DNA of 64,000 bases from JBNLBT01 sp050303435 (GCA_050303435.1 JBNLBT010000005.1:1-64000); one strand, 5' to 3'. Counted from the stretch's first letter, positions 25,869 through 34,637 are shown. Program-made: numbers and translations. Notes: generated by a model not told the origin, from the sequence alone.

Positions 25869-26025
25869 TGCAGAAATTTTCTTTCATTGCGTGCCATGGA
25901 TGTGCCATTCAATCCCGTTCAGCGGTCAAAGTCAATGCCCGCGACGCACAGATTCCGCCGCGCGCGCAGACACCGGCACACGCGCACGCATTGCAAGAAC
26001 TGCGGCGTGCGTTAAAATAACCGGC

Positions 26026-26811
26026 ATGACCCCCTGGCATTCCATTGGACACCCCTGGCAGGCGCTCGCGCGAGAACGCCTGATGGGCATGCGCGGGTTC
26101 ACTCAATTGTGCATCGCCGCGCTGGCCGCCCTGGGCCTGGGTTTGTATTGCCTGGGTCACGGCCTGCTCACCGATGGCCGCCTGCATCCGCACGCCACAC
26201 TGGCCTGGGCCTCGGCGCACGCCGCTGGCGCGCTGGCGGTGCTGCGCACGGCCTGTGCCACAGGGCCGCGCGCCGCGCTGGCGCACTGGGCGCTGACGGC
26301 ACTGGCCGGCGCGGCGACTGCGCAAGTCCTGTATGCCTTCCTGCATTGGATCAAAGGCGGCGCCGGTGACTGGCTGTTCAATTACCCGTCCACGGCGGTG
26401 CTGCTGCTGGGCGCCGGCGCGGCGGTGCTGTGCCTGCGGGCGCCGCCTGCCATGACGCCGCTGCTAATCAGCATTGGACAGCACAAGCGGCGCGTGGATG
26501 TGCGCCAGATCCAGTCCGTGCACGCGGCGCGCAATTACCTGGAGTTGCATCTGCGCGGTGAATCCCAGACGGCGCTGTTGCGCATGACATTGCAGCAACT
26601 GCTGCGAGATCACCCCAACGCGCTGCTGCAGGTGCACCGCTCACACGCGGTTCATCCTCACGCCGTGCAACACCTGGAACAGCGCCGCGGTCGCTGGTGG
26701 GTGAGGCTGCACGGCGGTGAACAGGTGCCGGTCAGCCGATCGCATTGGCCCTTGCTGCAGCAGCGCCTGTCATCCGTCCCGCGCACGCGCCATTCGTCCC
26801 ACACGACTTGA
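26026..26811 (+). CDS. Membrane-bound LytTR-domain transcriptional regulator
   Basis: The product is 261 residues. Four hydrophobic segments occupy residues 20-150. The C-terminal domain (about 160-255) is LytTR: RRVDVRQIQSVHAARNYLEL, then LLRMTLQQLLRDHPNALLQV, HRSHAVHP and VPVSRSHW. This is a one-component membrane regulator without a histidine kinase, a type seen in Lysobacterales. There is no ribosome site before ATG 26026, but TAAAAT at 26013-26018 is seven bases upstream, fitting a leaderless transcript. It is divergent from the MATE gene. Confidence 0.85.
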   Translation: MTPWHSIGHPWQALARERLMGMRGFTQLCIAALAALGLGLYCLGHGLLTDGRLHPHATLAWASAHAAGALAVLRTACATGPRAALAHWALTALAGAATAQVLYAFLHWIKGGAGDWLFNYPSTAVLLLGAGAAVLCLRAPPAMTPLLISIGQHKRRVDVRQIQSVHAARNYLELHLRGESQTALLRMTLQQLLRDHPNALLQVHRSHAVHPHAVQHLEQRRGRWWVRLHGGEQVPVSRSHWPLLQQRLSSVPRTRHSSHTT

Positions 26812-26864
26812 TCCGGTGGTGCCTTCGCTGGACACTGACGGCGTCCATCAAGCGGAGAATTCAC

Positions 26865-27329
26865 GTGTTTCAAATCATCCCATTGTGCGCCCTGCTGACG
26901 GCGCCATTCGCCCTGGCCGAGCCTGCGGCGGACGACCGCGCCGTGCTGACACGGCTGAAAACCACCCTGTGGCCGCAAGCCTACCGCACCCGGGATCGCG
27001 CCCTGTTGGCACAGATACTGGACGATGAATTTCAATTGATCAACCAGCGCGGGCAGTGGAGCGACAAGGCGCAGGAGTTGCAACGCCTGCCAGACTATGA
27101 CTGGCCGCATGAAGACTTCAGTTACACCATCAAACGCCTCGACATTTACCATGGCCACACCGCCATCGTCGCCGGCGAGGGGCGCGCCCACGGCCGCGAC
27201 GCCGACGGCGTCTATTGCCTGCGCTACCAATCCAGCAATGTGCTGATCAAGCGTGATGCCGGGTGGCAAGCGGTGTCATCGCACGTGTCCGGTGTGCACA
27301 GCGAATGCGATGAGACTCAAGCCAAATGA
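26865..27329 (+). CDS. Secreted NTF2/SnoaL-like (DUF4440-type) protein
   Basis: The product is 154 residues from GTG 26865, which has GGAG seven bases upstream and starts a signal peptide (VFQIIPLCALLTAPFALAEP). The mature part has a helix (RALLAQILDDEFQLINQRG), then YTIKRLDIYHGHTAIVAGEG and a closing strand (VLIKRDAGWQAVSSHVS), the DUF4440/SnoaL-like cone fold. Its stop codon abuts the stop of the convergent VOC gene. Function unknown. Confidence 0.75.
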   Translation: MFQIIPLCALLTAPFALAEPAADDRAVLTRLKTTLWPQAYRTRDRALLAQILDDEFQLINQRGQWSDKAQELQRLPDYDWPHEDFSYTIKRLDIYHGHTAIVAGEGRAHGRDADGVYCLRYQSSNVLIKRDAGWQAVSSHVSGVHSECDETQAK

Positions 27330-27800
27330 TCAGCGCGCGTCGCTGGAACGCGGCCCGAACAACTGGATCACCGCGCCGTCCGGGTCGCGCACGGCGAAAG
27401 TCCATTGACCGTCGTGCGCCGCCACCGGCGCAAAAAACACGGCCACTCCGGCCTGTTCCAGGCGCTTATATTCGGCGTCTATGTCTTCAACCTGCCAGCC
27501 GATTTTCATCGGCCCGTGCAGGCGATGAAATTCCGCCACAGGCCAGACGTTTTGCAATGGCACGCCGTCGCTGAACGCCGCCAGTTCCAGCATCAGCCCC
27601 GGGCGTTGCAGCAGCGCCCCGGCGCGCGTCGCGTTGTCGCCGCGCGAAATCACCTGGAATTCAAAGTGCGTGCTGTACCAGTCAATCGATCGATCCAGCT
27701 CAGCCACCGAAACGGCAAAAAATGCCCCTTGATGGGTGACTTGGGCCAAGGTCACACCGACCCATGCCCACAGCGTCAACCCTTGTAAAAAAACATGCAT
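27330..27800 (-). CDS. Exported VOC-family (glyoxalase-like) protein
   Basis: The product is 156 residues. A hydrophobic N-terminus (MHVFLQGLTLWAWVGVTLAQ) looks like a signal peptide or anchor. It is followed by a VOC fold: FFAVSVAELDRSIDWYSTHF, then IGWQVEDIDAEYKRLEQAGV and FAVRDPDGAVIQLF. ATG 27800 is preceded by AGGGTG. VOC proteins bind a divalent metal with His/Glu residues; the substrate cannot be read from sequence. A periplasmic VOC protein is unusual. Confidence 0.82.
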   Translation of the reverse strand: MHVFLQGLTLWAWVGVTLAQVTHQGAFFAVSVAELDRSIDWYSTHFEFQVISRGDNATRAGALLQRPGLMLELAAFSDGVPLQNVWPVAEFHRLHGPMKIGWQVEDIDAEYKRLEQAGVAVFFAPVAAHDGQWTFAVRDPDGAVIQLFGPRSSDAR

Positions 27801-27892
27801 GGCAACACCCTGAAAACTTCCAGTGTAAAGCCAGCGCTGAGTTGTGAACAGTTCACTGGTCACTCGCCTGTCTGTGTTGATCCCAAAGGGGC

Positions 27893-27920
27893 AATAAAAA
27901 GGGCGATCCGAAGATCGCCC
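27893..27920 (-). terminator. Rho-independent terminator after the porin gene
   Basis: GGGCGATC and GATCGCCC (27901-27920) form an 8-bp stem with a TTCG tetraloop on the minus strand, followed by TTTTTATT. It lies 74 bases past the porin stop codon. Confidence 0.9.
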
Positions 27921-27993
27921 AGTTCACTTTGAGGTCAATTGCTTGAAGCCTCCGAGCGGCCGGCAACTGTTCAGCTGCCTTGCAACCCGTCAT

Positions 27994-29214
27994 TTATTTA
28001 AACTTTAAAATCAGGTCCAGTTGCAGCCGGTCGTAATCTGTTGGATCACTGGAACTCTGATTCAGTTCCGAAGAAATCCAGGTCAACGACATTTCGGTGT
28101 TTTTGGTCAGGCCCAGGCCGCCTTTGAAGATGTGGCCTTTGCTGTCGGTGTCACCGGCACCAAAATCCGAGTCATTGAACAGCGCATACACCGCGTCCGC
28201 TTCAATGTCCAGGTAGGCGTACCCGAATTTCCAGTCCCAGGCGTTTTTGATTTTGCCGTATTCAAAACCCAGGGTGAAAGCGCTGTCCTCGGCGTCGGCG
28301 TCGCGGTTCTGGATGGCGTTGCCGTACAACAGCAGCGGACGTCCGGCGAGGGATGTGCGGTACTCCACCAGGGCTTCAATCAGGTTGAAGTCGTTGGCAA
28401 TGCGGCCGTTGGCATCCAGCGTGTTGCCGCGCGCGTCGCCGTCGAACAAGGGCAATTGACCCTGCAGATCGCGGTAGTCGTAATAGCCGAGTCCGGCGAT
28501 CAGGGCATTCTCGCCCAGATCGAATTCACGCGTCACCTGCAGTGCCAGCAATTGGGTGTCGTCGGCGGAAGAGCGTTCCTCCACTTCGAAGCCGGCCATT
28601 GTGGCTTTCCAGGGACCGTTTTTATAGCCCAGCGCCCAGCCTTCCGGATTCAAATCGCCGTCCCACATGATCGGGGTTTTGCCCGGCAGGTGGAACGGGT
28701 TTTTCATCTTGCCGCCGATCAGCTTGAAGGCGTCGTTGATGTCCCAGCTGAAATAGGCCAGATCCAGGCGAATGTCTTTGGTGGAAAAGGCATCGTCCAG
28801 CGTCTGGTTGGTTGAGACCGGATCGTCGCCGCCGGAGGCCAGACGAAAACCCACTTCCAGATCGTCGGTGACCTGCGCGGTGGCGCTGGCCCGCAAGCGA
28901 ATGCGATTGCGCGTGCGGGTTTCCCGACCGCGTTGGTCGATGTATTCCAGCCGGTCGCGAAAATCGCCGGAAAACTTGATGCGCGAAGCCCAAGAGGCCG
29001 CGTCTTTGGCTTTCTTTTCAGCCACTTCAGTGGCGGACTGCTGGGCCGCGTTGTCATTGTTTGCCTGTTGATTCTGTTCCAGCCGTTCCAGTTTTTCTGT
29101 CAACAGCTTGACCTGAGCTTTCAGCAAGGCAATCTCTTCATCGGTGGAGGCAGCCTGGGCTGAGGAAGCCACCGCCGCGGCCAATGCGATGGCCACAGAT
29201 ATTTTCTTGATCAT
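27994..29214 (-). CDS. Putative outer-membrane porin (phosphate-regulon neighbour)
   Basis: The product is 406 residues. A signal peptide (MIKKISVAIALAAAVASSAQ, cut after AQA) is followed by a coiled-coil (EEIALLKAQVKLLTEKLERL) and a beta-barrel. The barrel starts with IKFSGDFRDRLEYIDQRG and TRNRIRLRASATAQVTDDLE and ends with YDRLQLDLILKFK, whose last residue is not the usual Phe. This layout matches putative porins with an N-terminal coiled coil. ATG 29214 is the only start with a proper signal peptide. It is divergent from phoR, and a partial Pho-like box lies upstream, so phosphate or polyphosphate uptake under phosphate limitation is a reasonable inference. Confidence 0.85.
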   Translation of the reverse strand: MIKKISVAIALAAAVASSAQAASTDEEIALLKAQVKLLTEKLERLEQNQQANNDNAAQQSATEVAEKKAKDAASWASRIKFSGDFRDRLEYIDQRGRETRTRNRIRLRASATAQVTDDLEVGFRLASGGDDPVSTNQTLDDAFSTKDIRLDLAYFSWDINDAFKLIGGKMKNPFHLPGKTPIMWDGDLNPEGWALGYKNGPWKATMAGFEVEERSSADDTQLLALQVTREFDLGENALIAGLGYYDYRDLQGQLPLFDGDARGNTLDANGRIANDFNLIEALVEYRTSLAGRPLLLYGNAIQNRDADAEDSAFTLGFEYGKIKNAWDWKFGYAYLDIEADAVYALFNDSDFGAGDTDSKGHIFKGGLGLTKNTEMSLTWISSELNQSSSDPTDYDRLQLDLILKFK

Positions 29215-29273
29215 GGTGTATACCCGAATGTGTCTAAAATGAAATCGGTGTGAATGATAAGTCTCAAATATGT

Positions 29274-29291
29274 CATTTGCGTGACATTTGC
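29274..29291 (-). promoter_or_regulatory. Weak Pho-box-like site in the porin/phoR divergent region
   Basis: On the minus strand ATGTCACGCAAATGACAT fits the 18-base Pho-box pattern at about 12 positions, but its second half reads as an inverted rather than a direct copy of TGTCA. It sits about 60-77 bases before the porin ATG. It may equally be a palindromic operator of another regulator. Confidence 0.35.
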
Positions 29292-29383
29292 ATTTAAACC
29301 GCGTGACGGGTGTGGTTTTTTTTCTTTGGCGCCGGGCGCTTTGACTGGATTTGTAATTTTCGGCTGCGCTACAATGGCCGGTC

Positions 29384-30697
29384 ATGAAACACACCGCCTT
29401 CTGGTTCAGAGAAAAACTGTACGCCGCATTGTTCATCGCCCTGGCGCTGGTGAGCGGTTTGCTGACCGGTCTGTGGGGGTTCAGCCTGTTCGCCTGGAGT
29501 GCCGTGTACATCGCCTGGAAGTGGGTGGAATTTTACCGTTTTTTCAGCTGGTACGATCGCGGCGCGTCTTCCCGGGCGGTGCCGGACAACAGCGGCCTGT
29601 GGGAAGAATTGGCCAGCCAGGTGCTGAAACGCAAAAACGCCGATCTGAAAACCCAGAAAAAATACCGGGCTTTGCTGCAGCAATTCAACACCACCGCTCA
29701 GGCGCTGCCCTTTGCCACGGTGCTGCTCAACAGCGACAACGAGATTCAATGGGTGAATCGCATCGCCGAGGGCATCCTGGGCATCAGCGAGGGGCGCGAT
29801 CTGCACCACCGCATTGACAATCTTTTGCGTGAACCCAAGTTCAAGGCGCTGCTGAACCAGCGCGAAAAGGACAGCCAGGTGAAAATGATTCATCCCCTGG
29901 ACAAGGACAAACGCGTGTTGATTCGTGTGATTCGTTTCGCCGCGGACCGGGCGCTGCTGGTGGCGCGCGACATTTCAGAACAGGAAAGCCTGCAAAAATC
30001 CCGCAAGGCATTTGTCGCCAATGCCTCGCATGAACTGCGCACCCCGCTGACCGTGATCACCGGCTATCTGGAAATGCTGTACGGCGACGACGACTTGCCG
30101 CCGGCCTGGGCGAAGGCCATTGAACAGGCCCTGGAACAGTCCAGACGCATGAATAAAATCATCGATGACATGCTTAAATTGTCGGCCATTGAACACGAAC
30201 GCATCGACGACGAGCACGACGAGCTGGTGCAAATGCCGCAATTGCTCAACGCCGCCTTCAATGACATCCGCAATGCACCGCAGGCCCAGGGGCATGAATT
30301 CAGTGCCGAAATCGATTCACAGCTGGACGTCCTGGGGGATAAATCGGAACTCACCAGCGTGATCATGAACCTGCTCAACAACGCGGTGATTCACACACCG
30401 CCCGGCACACACATACAGGTCGCCTGGTTCCTTAAAGACGCCGAGGCCCGCCTGCAGGTCAGCGACGACGGTCCCGGCATTGAAAGCCAGCACCTCCCCT
30501 ATTTGACCGAACGCTTCTACCGGGTCAACAACGCGCGCAACAAAAACCTGCACAGCACCGGACTCGGGCTGGCCATCGTGAAACACATTTGTATTAAACA
30601 TCACGCAAAATTAAAAATTGACAGCCAGCCGGGCCAGGGCACAACCTTCACCGTGTCCTTCAGCAAAAGCAGCATCCATCTGGACCGCGCCAGCTAA
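29384..30697 (+). CDS. phoR: Phosphate-regulon sensor histidine kinase PhoR
   Basis: The product is 437 residues: two N-terminal membrane helices (residues 10-50), a PAS domain (LPFATVLLNSDNEIQWVN), then HisKA with H216 in ANASHELRTPLTVITGYLEM, and HATPase boxes VIMNLLNNAVIHTPPG (N), VSDDGPGIE (G1) and TGLGLAIVKHI (G2). The short two-helix, one-PAS layout is that of PhoR. The response regulator gene phoB, usually upstream of phoR, is absent; the porin gene occupies that place. TACAAT ends eight bases before the ATG without a ribosome site, so the mRNA may be leaderless. Confidence 0.92.
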   Translation: MKHTAFWFREKLYAALFIALALVSGLLTGLWGFSLFAWSAVYIAWKWVEFYRFFSWYDRGASSRAVPDNSGLWEELASQVLKRKNADLKTQKKYRALLQQFNTTAQALPFATVLLNSDNEIQWVNRIAEGILGISEGRDLHHRIDNLLREPKFKALLNQREKDSQVKMIHPLDKDKRVLIRVIRFAADRALLVARDISEQESLQKSRKAFVANASHELRTPLTVITGYLEMLYGDDDLPPAWAKAIEQALEQSRRMNKIIDDMLKLSAIEHERIDDEHDELVQMPQLLNAAFNDIRNAPQAQGHEFSAEIDSQLDVLGDKSELTSVIMNLLNNAVIHTPPGTHIQVAWFLKDAEARLQVSDDGPGIESQHLPYLTERFYRVNNARNKNLHSTGLGLAIVKHICIKHHAKLKIDSQPGQGTTFTVSFSKSSIHLDRAS

Positions 30698-30733
30698 AGC
30701 CCCAACGCACAGCACCGCTGGAAAGCCAGGCCG

Positions 30734-30767
30734 TTGTCATCCGATTGTCACATAGCGTTCATATAAT
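30734..30767 (+). promoter_or_regulatory. Pho box and -10 element of the pst operon
   Basis: TTGTCATCCGATTGTCAC (30734-30751) is a near-perfect direct repeat of TGTCA with 11-base periodicity, the PhoB binding pattern. TATAAT follows at 30762-30767, ten bases after the box, the standard spacing for PhoB-activated promoters that lack a good -35. Start of transcription should be near 30774, giving a leader of about 50 bases for pstS. Confidence 0.9.
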
Positions 30768-30826
30768 CTTCACAAATGCGCCCTATGATGTGCGCAAATC
30801 GTTTTAACCTGAGGATTATAAACACC

Positions 30827-31858
30827 ATGAAAAAAATCGCCTTGAGCGCATGGCTGCTGACCGCGGTAACAACCGCAATGGCCGCCGGCCGCGACTACAT
30901 CTCCATCGTGGGCTCGTCCACTGTATACCCGTTCGCCACCGTGGTGGCCGAGCGTTTTGGCAAGTCCAGCGATTTTAAAACACCGAAAATTGAATCCACC
31001 GGCACCGGCGGCGGCATGAAGCTGTTCTGCAAAGGCCTGGGCGTGGACACACCGGACATCACCAACGCGTCTCGCCGCATCAAATCCGGTGAGTACACCA
31101 TGTGTCAGGAAAACGGCGTCACCGACATCATTGAAGTGCTGATCGGCTACGACGGCATTGTCATCGCCAACGACATCAACGCCGTGGAATTCGAACTCAG
31201 CCGCAAGGACATCTTCCTGGCCCTGGCCAAACAGGTGCCCGGCAAAAACCCCGGTGAGCTGATCGACAACCCGTACACCAACTGGTCCGAAGTCAACCCG
31301 GCCTTGCCTAACAGCAAGATCGAAGTGCTCGGCCCGCCGCCCACCTCCGGCACGCGCGACGCGTTTGTTGAACTGGCGATGGAAGGCGGTTGTAAAAAAT
31401 TCGACTGGATTGCCGAGTTGAAATCATCGGACAAAGACCGCTACAAATCCGTATGCCACGCCATTCGTGAAGACGGCGCCTACATCGAAGCCGGCGAAAA
31501 CGACAATCTGATTGTACAGAAACTGCAGAAAAACCCGAACGCGCTGGGCATTTTCGGCTTCAGCTTTCTGGACCAGAACGCCGATCTGGTGAAAGGTTCT
31601 CAAGTCGACGGCGCCTTGCCGGAGTTTGAATCCATTGCCTCCGGTGAATACCCGGTGTCCCGGCCGCTGTATTTCTACGTGAAAAAAGCGCACATGGACA
31701 CCATCCCCGGCATCACCGAGTTCCTGCATGAATTCGTCAGTGAAAACGCCATGGGTGAAGAAGGGTATTTGACTGACAAGGGACTGATTCCCCTGGACGC
31801 CGACAAGTTCTCCGGCGTGCAGGCCACTGTTCACGGCATGAAGCGCCTGGAATTGTAA
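30827..31858 (+). CDS. pstS: Periplasmic phosphate-binding protein PstS
   Basis: The product is 343 residues. Signal peptide MKKIALSAWLLTAVTTAMAA; mature protein starts GRDYISIVGSSTVYPFATVV. The phosphate-binding loops are visible: GSSTVYPF, ESTGTGGGMKLFC, NASRRIKSGE and PPTSGTRDAFVE. This is the SphX-like type of phosphate-binding protein. ATG 30827 has GAGGA upstream. First gene of pstSCAB-phoU under a Pho box. A GC hairpin after the stop codon may raise pstS transcript over the downstream genes. Confidence 0.93.
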   Translation: MKKIALSAWLLTAVTTAMAAGRDYISIVGSSTVYPFATVVAERFGKSSDFKTPKIESTGTGGGMKLFCKGLGVDTPDITNASRRIKSGEYTMCQENGVTDIIEVLIGYDGIVIANDINAVEFELSRKDIFLALAKQVPGKNPGELIDNPYTNWSEVNPALPNSKIEVLGPPPTSGTRDAFVELAMEGGCKKFDWIAELKSSDKDRYKSVCHAIREDGAYIEAGENDNLIVQKLQKNPNALGIFGFSFLDQNADLVKGSQVDGALPEFESIASGEYPVSRPLYFYVKKAHMDTIPGITEFLHEFVSENAMGEEGYLTDKGLIPLDADKFSGVQATVHGMKRLEL

Positions 31859-31879
31859 GCTTCTTGCAAACCGCCGAAC

Positions 31880-31904
31880 CCGCGCAGGGCCCACCTCTGC
31901 GCGG
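31880..31904 (+). terminator. Attenuator-like hairpin after pstS
   Basis: CCGCGCAG (31880-31887) and CTGCGCGG (31897-31904) form a perfect 8-bp stem with a 9-base loop, followed only by TTTCTGG. The weak T-tract suggests partial termination or 3'-end protection, which would give more PstS than permease. Confidence 0.55.
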
Positions 31905-31976
31905 TTTCTGGCACTGAATCAACGCCAGGGCAGACATCGCAGATGTGTGCCCTGTGCCATTGAAGACGATTGAAAA

Positions 31977-33356
31977 ATGAGCTTTTCCGCGCTGTTATTC
32001 ATGCTGTTGTTGCTGGCCGGTTTCGGGTATTTCATCGCCCGCAACCGCATTCACACCCAGTACCAGCAGATGTCCCGCAAAAAACGCATCCTGACTTTGC
32101 CCAAATACTTTGGTTACGTGGCGGCGTTGTGGTCTCTGCTGCCGGCCCTGGCGGTGTTGCTGGTGATGCAGGTGATCGAAGAACCCCTGATCAACCGCGA
32201 CATTGCCCGCCATCTGGTGAGCGCCGAAGGCGCGGCCGTTGAACACCCTGAACTGCTGCTCAATGAAATCAGAAACCTGGCCGCCGAAGACGGGCTGCCG
32301 GACGACGCCGACAAAGCCACGCTGGTGCAGCGCTACCGGCACTTGCACAACACCGCCGACACCGCCAAAGCCATTGTGGTGCTGTCACTGGCGGTGCTGA
32401 TGCTGATCATCGGACTGAAACGCATACACACCGGCACGCCGGCGCGGCGTCTGGTGGAAAAAACCCTGGAGGGTGTGCTGTTGCTGGCCGCTTCCATCGC
32501 CATCATGACCACCGTCGGCATTGTCTTGTCGGTGCTGTTTGAATCGCTGCGCTTTTTTGGTGAAGTGCCGATCTTTGATTTCATGTTTGGCCTGGAGTGG
32601 TCGCCGCAAACCGCCATCCGCGCCGATCAGGTCGGTTCCTCGGCTTCCTTCGGGGCCGTGCCGCTGTTTGTTGGCACCGTGCTGATTTCGTTCATCGCCC
32701 TGCTTGTTTCGGTGCCGTTGGGGCTGATGAGCGCCATTTATTTGTCGGAATACGCCTCGTCGCGTTTTCGTGCCATCGCCAAACCGGTGCTGGAAATTCT
32801 TGCCGGCATCCCCACCGTGGTGTACGGCTTTTTCGCCGCCCTGACGGTGGCGCCTTTCATCCGCGATCTGGGCGATGCGCTGGGCATTTCGGTGGCTTCG
32901 GAAAGCGCGCTGGCGGCGGGCCTGGTGATGGGCATCATGATCATCCCCTTCGTCTCCTCGCTGTCCGATGACGTGCTCTCGGCGGTGCCCAAGGCCATGC
33001 GTGAAGGTTCATTGGGGCTCGGTGCCACGCGTTCTGAAACCATTCGCAAAGTGCTGATTCCCGCCGCCCTGCCGGGCATCGTCGGCGGCGTGCTGCTGGC
33101 CGCATCGCGGGCCATAGGTGAGACCATGATTGTGGTCATGGCCGCCGGCCTGGCCGCCAACCTGACCGTCAATCCCCTGGAAGCGGTGACCACCGTGACG
33201 GTGCAGATCGTCACCCTGCTGACCGGTGACCAGGAATTCGACAGCGCCAAAACCCTGGCGGCCTTTGCCCTGGGTCTGATGCTGTTTTTGACCACCCTGG
33301 TGTTGAACATGATCGCGCTGTACGTGGTGCGCAAATACCGTGAACAATATGAATAA
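31977..33356 (+). CDS. pstC: Phosphate ABC transporter permease PstC (long form)
   Basis: The product is 459 residues against about 320 in E. coli. The extra N-terminal 190 residues contain about three membrane helices and a hydrophilic loop (residues 65-125). The permease domain runs from about 215 (GAVPLFVGTVLISFIALLVS) and includes the ABC-coupling EAA-like segment MREGSLGLGATRSETIRKVL. Long PstC forms are known in pseudomonads and relatives. It overlaps pstA by eight bases. Confidence 0.93.
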   Translation: MSFSALLFMLLLLAGFGYFIARNRIHTQYQQMSRKKRILTLPKYFGYVAALWSLLPALAVLLVMQVIEEPLINRDIARHLVSAEGAAVEHPELLLNEIRNLAAEDGLPDDADKATLVQRYRHLHNTADTAKAIVVLSLAVLMLIIGLKRIHTGTPARRLVEKTLEGVLLLAASIAIMTTVGIVLSVLFESLRFFGEVPIFDFMFGLEWSPQTAIRADQVGSSASFGAVPLFVGTVLISFIALLVSVPLGLMSAIYLSEYASSRFRAIAKPVLEILAGIPTVVYGFFAALTVAPFIRDLGDALGISVASESALAAGLVMGIMIIPFVSSLSDDVLSAVPKAMREGSLGLGATRSETIRKVLIPAALPGIVGGVLLAASRAIGETMIVVMAAGLAANLTVNPLEAVTTVTVQIVTLLTGDQEFDSAKTLAAFALGLMLFLTTLVLNMIALYVVRKYREQYE

Positions 33357-34629
33357 GACCGAACAGATCAAATTGAGCCTGCGCAAACGCTATTTCGTTG
33401 AGCGCTTGTTTCGTGGCATGGGCCTGGCTTCCACCGGCATCGCCTTTGTGTTTCTGCTGATACTGATCAGCGACATCGCCATCAAGGCCGCACCGGCCTT
33501 TGTGCAAACCCGCATCGATCTGGACGTTCATTTTGACGCCGAACGGCTGGGCCTGGACAGCGCGGCGGTCCACAATGCGGACGCCGTGGCGCGCGCCAAC
33601 TATCGCAACGTGCTGCGCGACGCGCTGCAGGCGCGCTTCCCCGAGGTCAAATCGCGAAGCGACAAGCGTGCCCTCGCCTCTCTGGTCAGCATGGACGCCG
33701 AATACCAGTTGCGCGACCTGTTGCAGGCCGAACCGGGGCTGCTCAACCAGACGCAACGCGTCAGCCTGATGGCCGACGACGACGTCGATGCGGTGGTCAA
33801 AGGCACCATCGACCGCGCCTTGCCGGAATCCGAGCGGCGGGTCAAGAACACCCTGCTGGGCTGGATTGAATCGCTGGAAAAAAGCGGCCAGGTGAACACG
33901 CAGTTCAACGCCGATTTCTTCAGCAACGGCGATTCCCGGGAACCGGAACTGGCCGGCATCAAGGGCGCATTGCTGGGATCGTTCTACACCCTGCTGGTAA
34001 CCCTGATGCTGTCGTTCCCGGTGGCCGTGGCGGCGGCGATATACCTGGAAGAATTTGCCCCGAAAAACCGTTTCATTGATTTCATTGAGATCAACATCAA
34101 CAACCTCGCGGCGGTGCCGTCCATTGTGTTCGGTCTGCTGGGTCTGGCGGTGTTCATCAATTTCTTTTCCCTGCCGCGCTCGGCGCCCATCGTCGGCGGC
34201 ATCGTGCTCAGCCTGATGACCCTGCCGACCATCATCATCGCCAGCCGTTCGGCCATCAAGGCGGTGCCACCGTCCTTGCGCGAAGCCGCGCTCGGCCTGG
34301 GCGCATCGAAAATGCAAACCGTGTTTCACCACGTGTTGCCGGCAGCCATTCCAGGCATTTTGACCGGCACCATCATCGGCATGGCCCAGGCTCTGGGGGA
34401 AACCGCGCCGTTGCTGATGATCGGCATGGTGGCGTTCATCGTGGACATTCCGCAATCCATCACCGACCCGTCCACGGTGCTGCCGATTCAGGTGTTTTTG
34501 TGGGCCGATTCACCGGAACGCGGCTTCCTGGAAAAAACCTCGGCCGCGATTCTGGTGTTGCTGGCCTTCCTCGCCGTGATGAATGCGCTGGCCATCTACC
34601 TGCGCAAAAAATTTGAGAAAAAATGGTGA
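33349..34629 (+). CDS. pstA: Phosphate ABC transporter permease PstA (long form)
   Basis: The product is 426 residues. After a first helix (residues 22-45) comes a hydrophilic insert of about 150 residues (FVQTRIDLDVHFDAERLGLD to about residue 200) before the permease core, which begins GIKGALLGSFYTLLVTLML. The EAA loop is SLREAALGLGASKMQTVFHH. The insert is predicted to be periplasmic and has no counterpart in short PstA. I prefer ATG 33349 to GTG 33340. Forms the channel with PstC. Confidence 0.92.
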   Translation: MNKTEQIKLSLRKRYFVERLFRGMGLASTGIAFVFLLILISDIAIKAAPAFVQTRIDLDVHFDAERLGLDSAAVHNADAVARANYRNVLRDALQARFPEVKSRSDKRALASLVSMDAEYQLRDLLQAEPGLLNQTQRVSLMADDDVDAVVKGTIDRALPESERRVKNTLLGWIESLEKSGQVNTQFNADFFSNGDSREPELAGIKGALLGSFYTLLVTLMLSFPVAVAAAIYLEEFAPKNRFIDFIEININNLAAVPSIVFGLLGLAVFINFFSLPRSAPIVGGIVLSLMTLPTIIIASRSAIKAVPPSLREAALGLGASKMQTVFHHVLPAAIPGILTGTIIGMAQALGETAPLLMIGMVAFIVDIPQSITDPSTVLPIQVFLWADSPERGFLEKTSAAILVLLAFLAVMNALAIYLRKKFEKKW

Positions 34630-34637
34630 TCTGACTT

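Noticed and set aside
33211..34455. 414-codon open frame antisense to pstA
   Set aside because: It mirrors the pstA reading frame, is rich in His, Gln and Arg with no domain, and has no ribosome site. It is a codon-bias shadow in GC-rich DNA.
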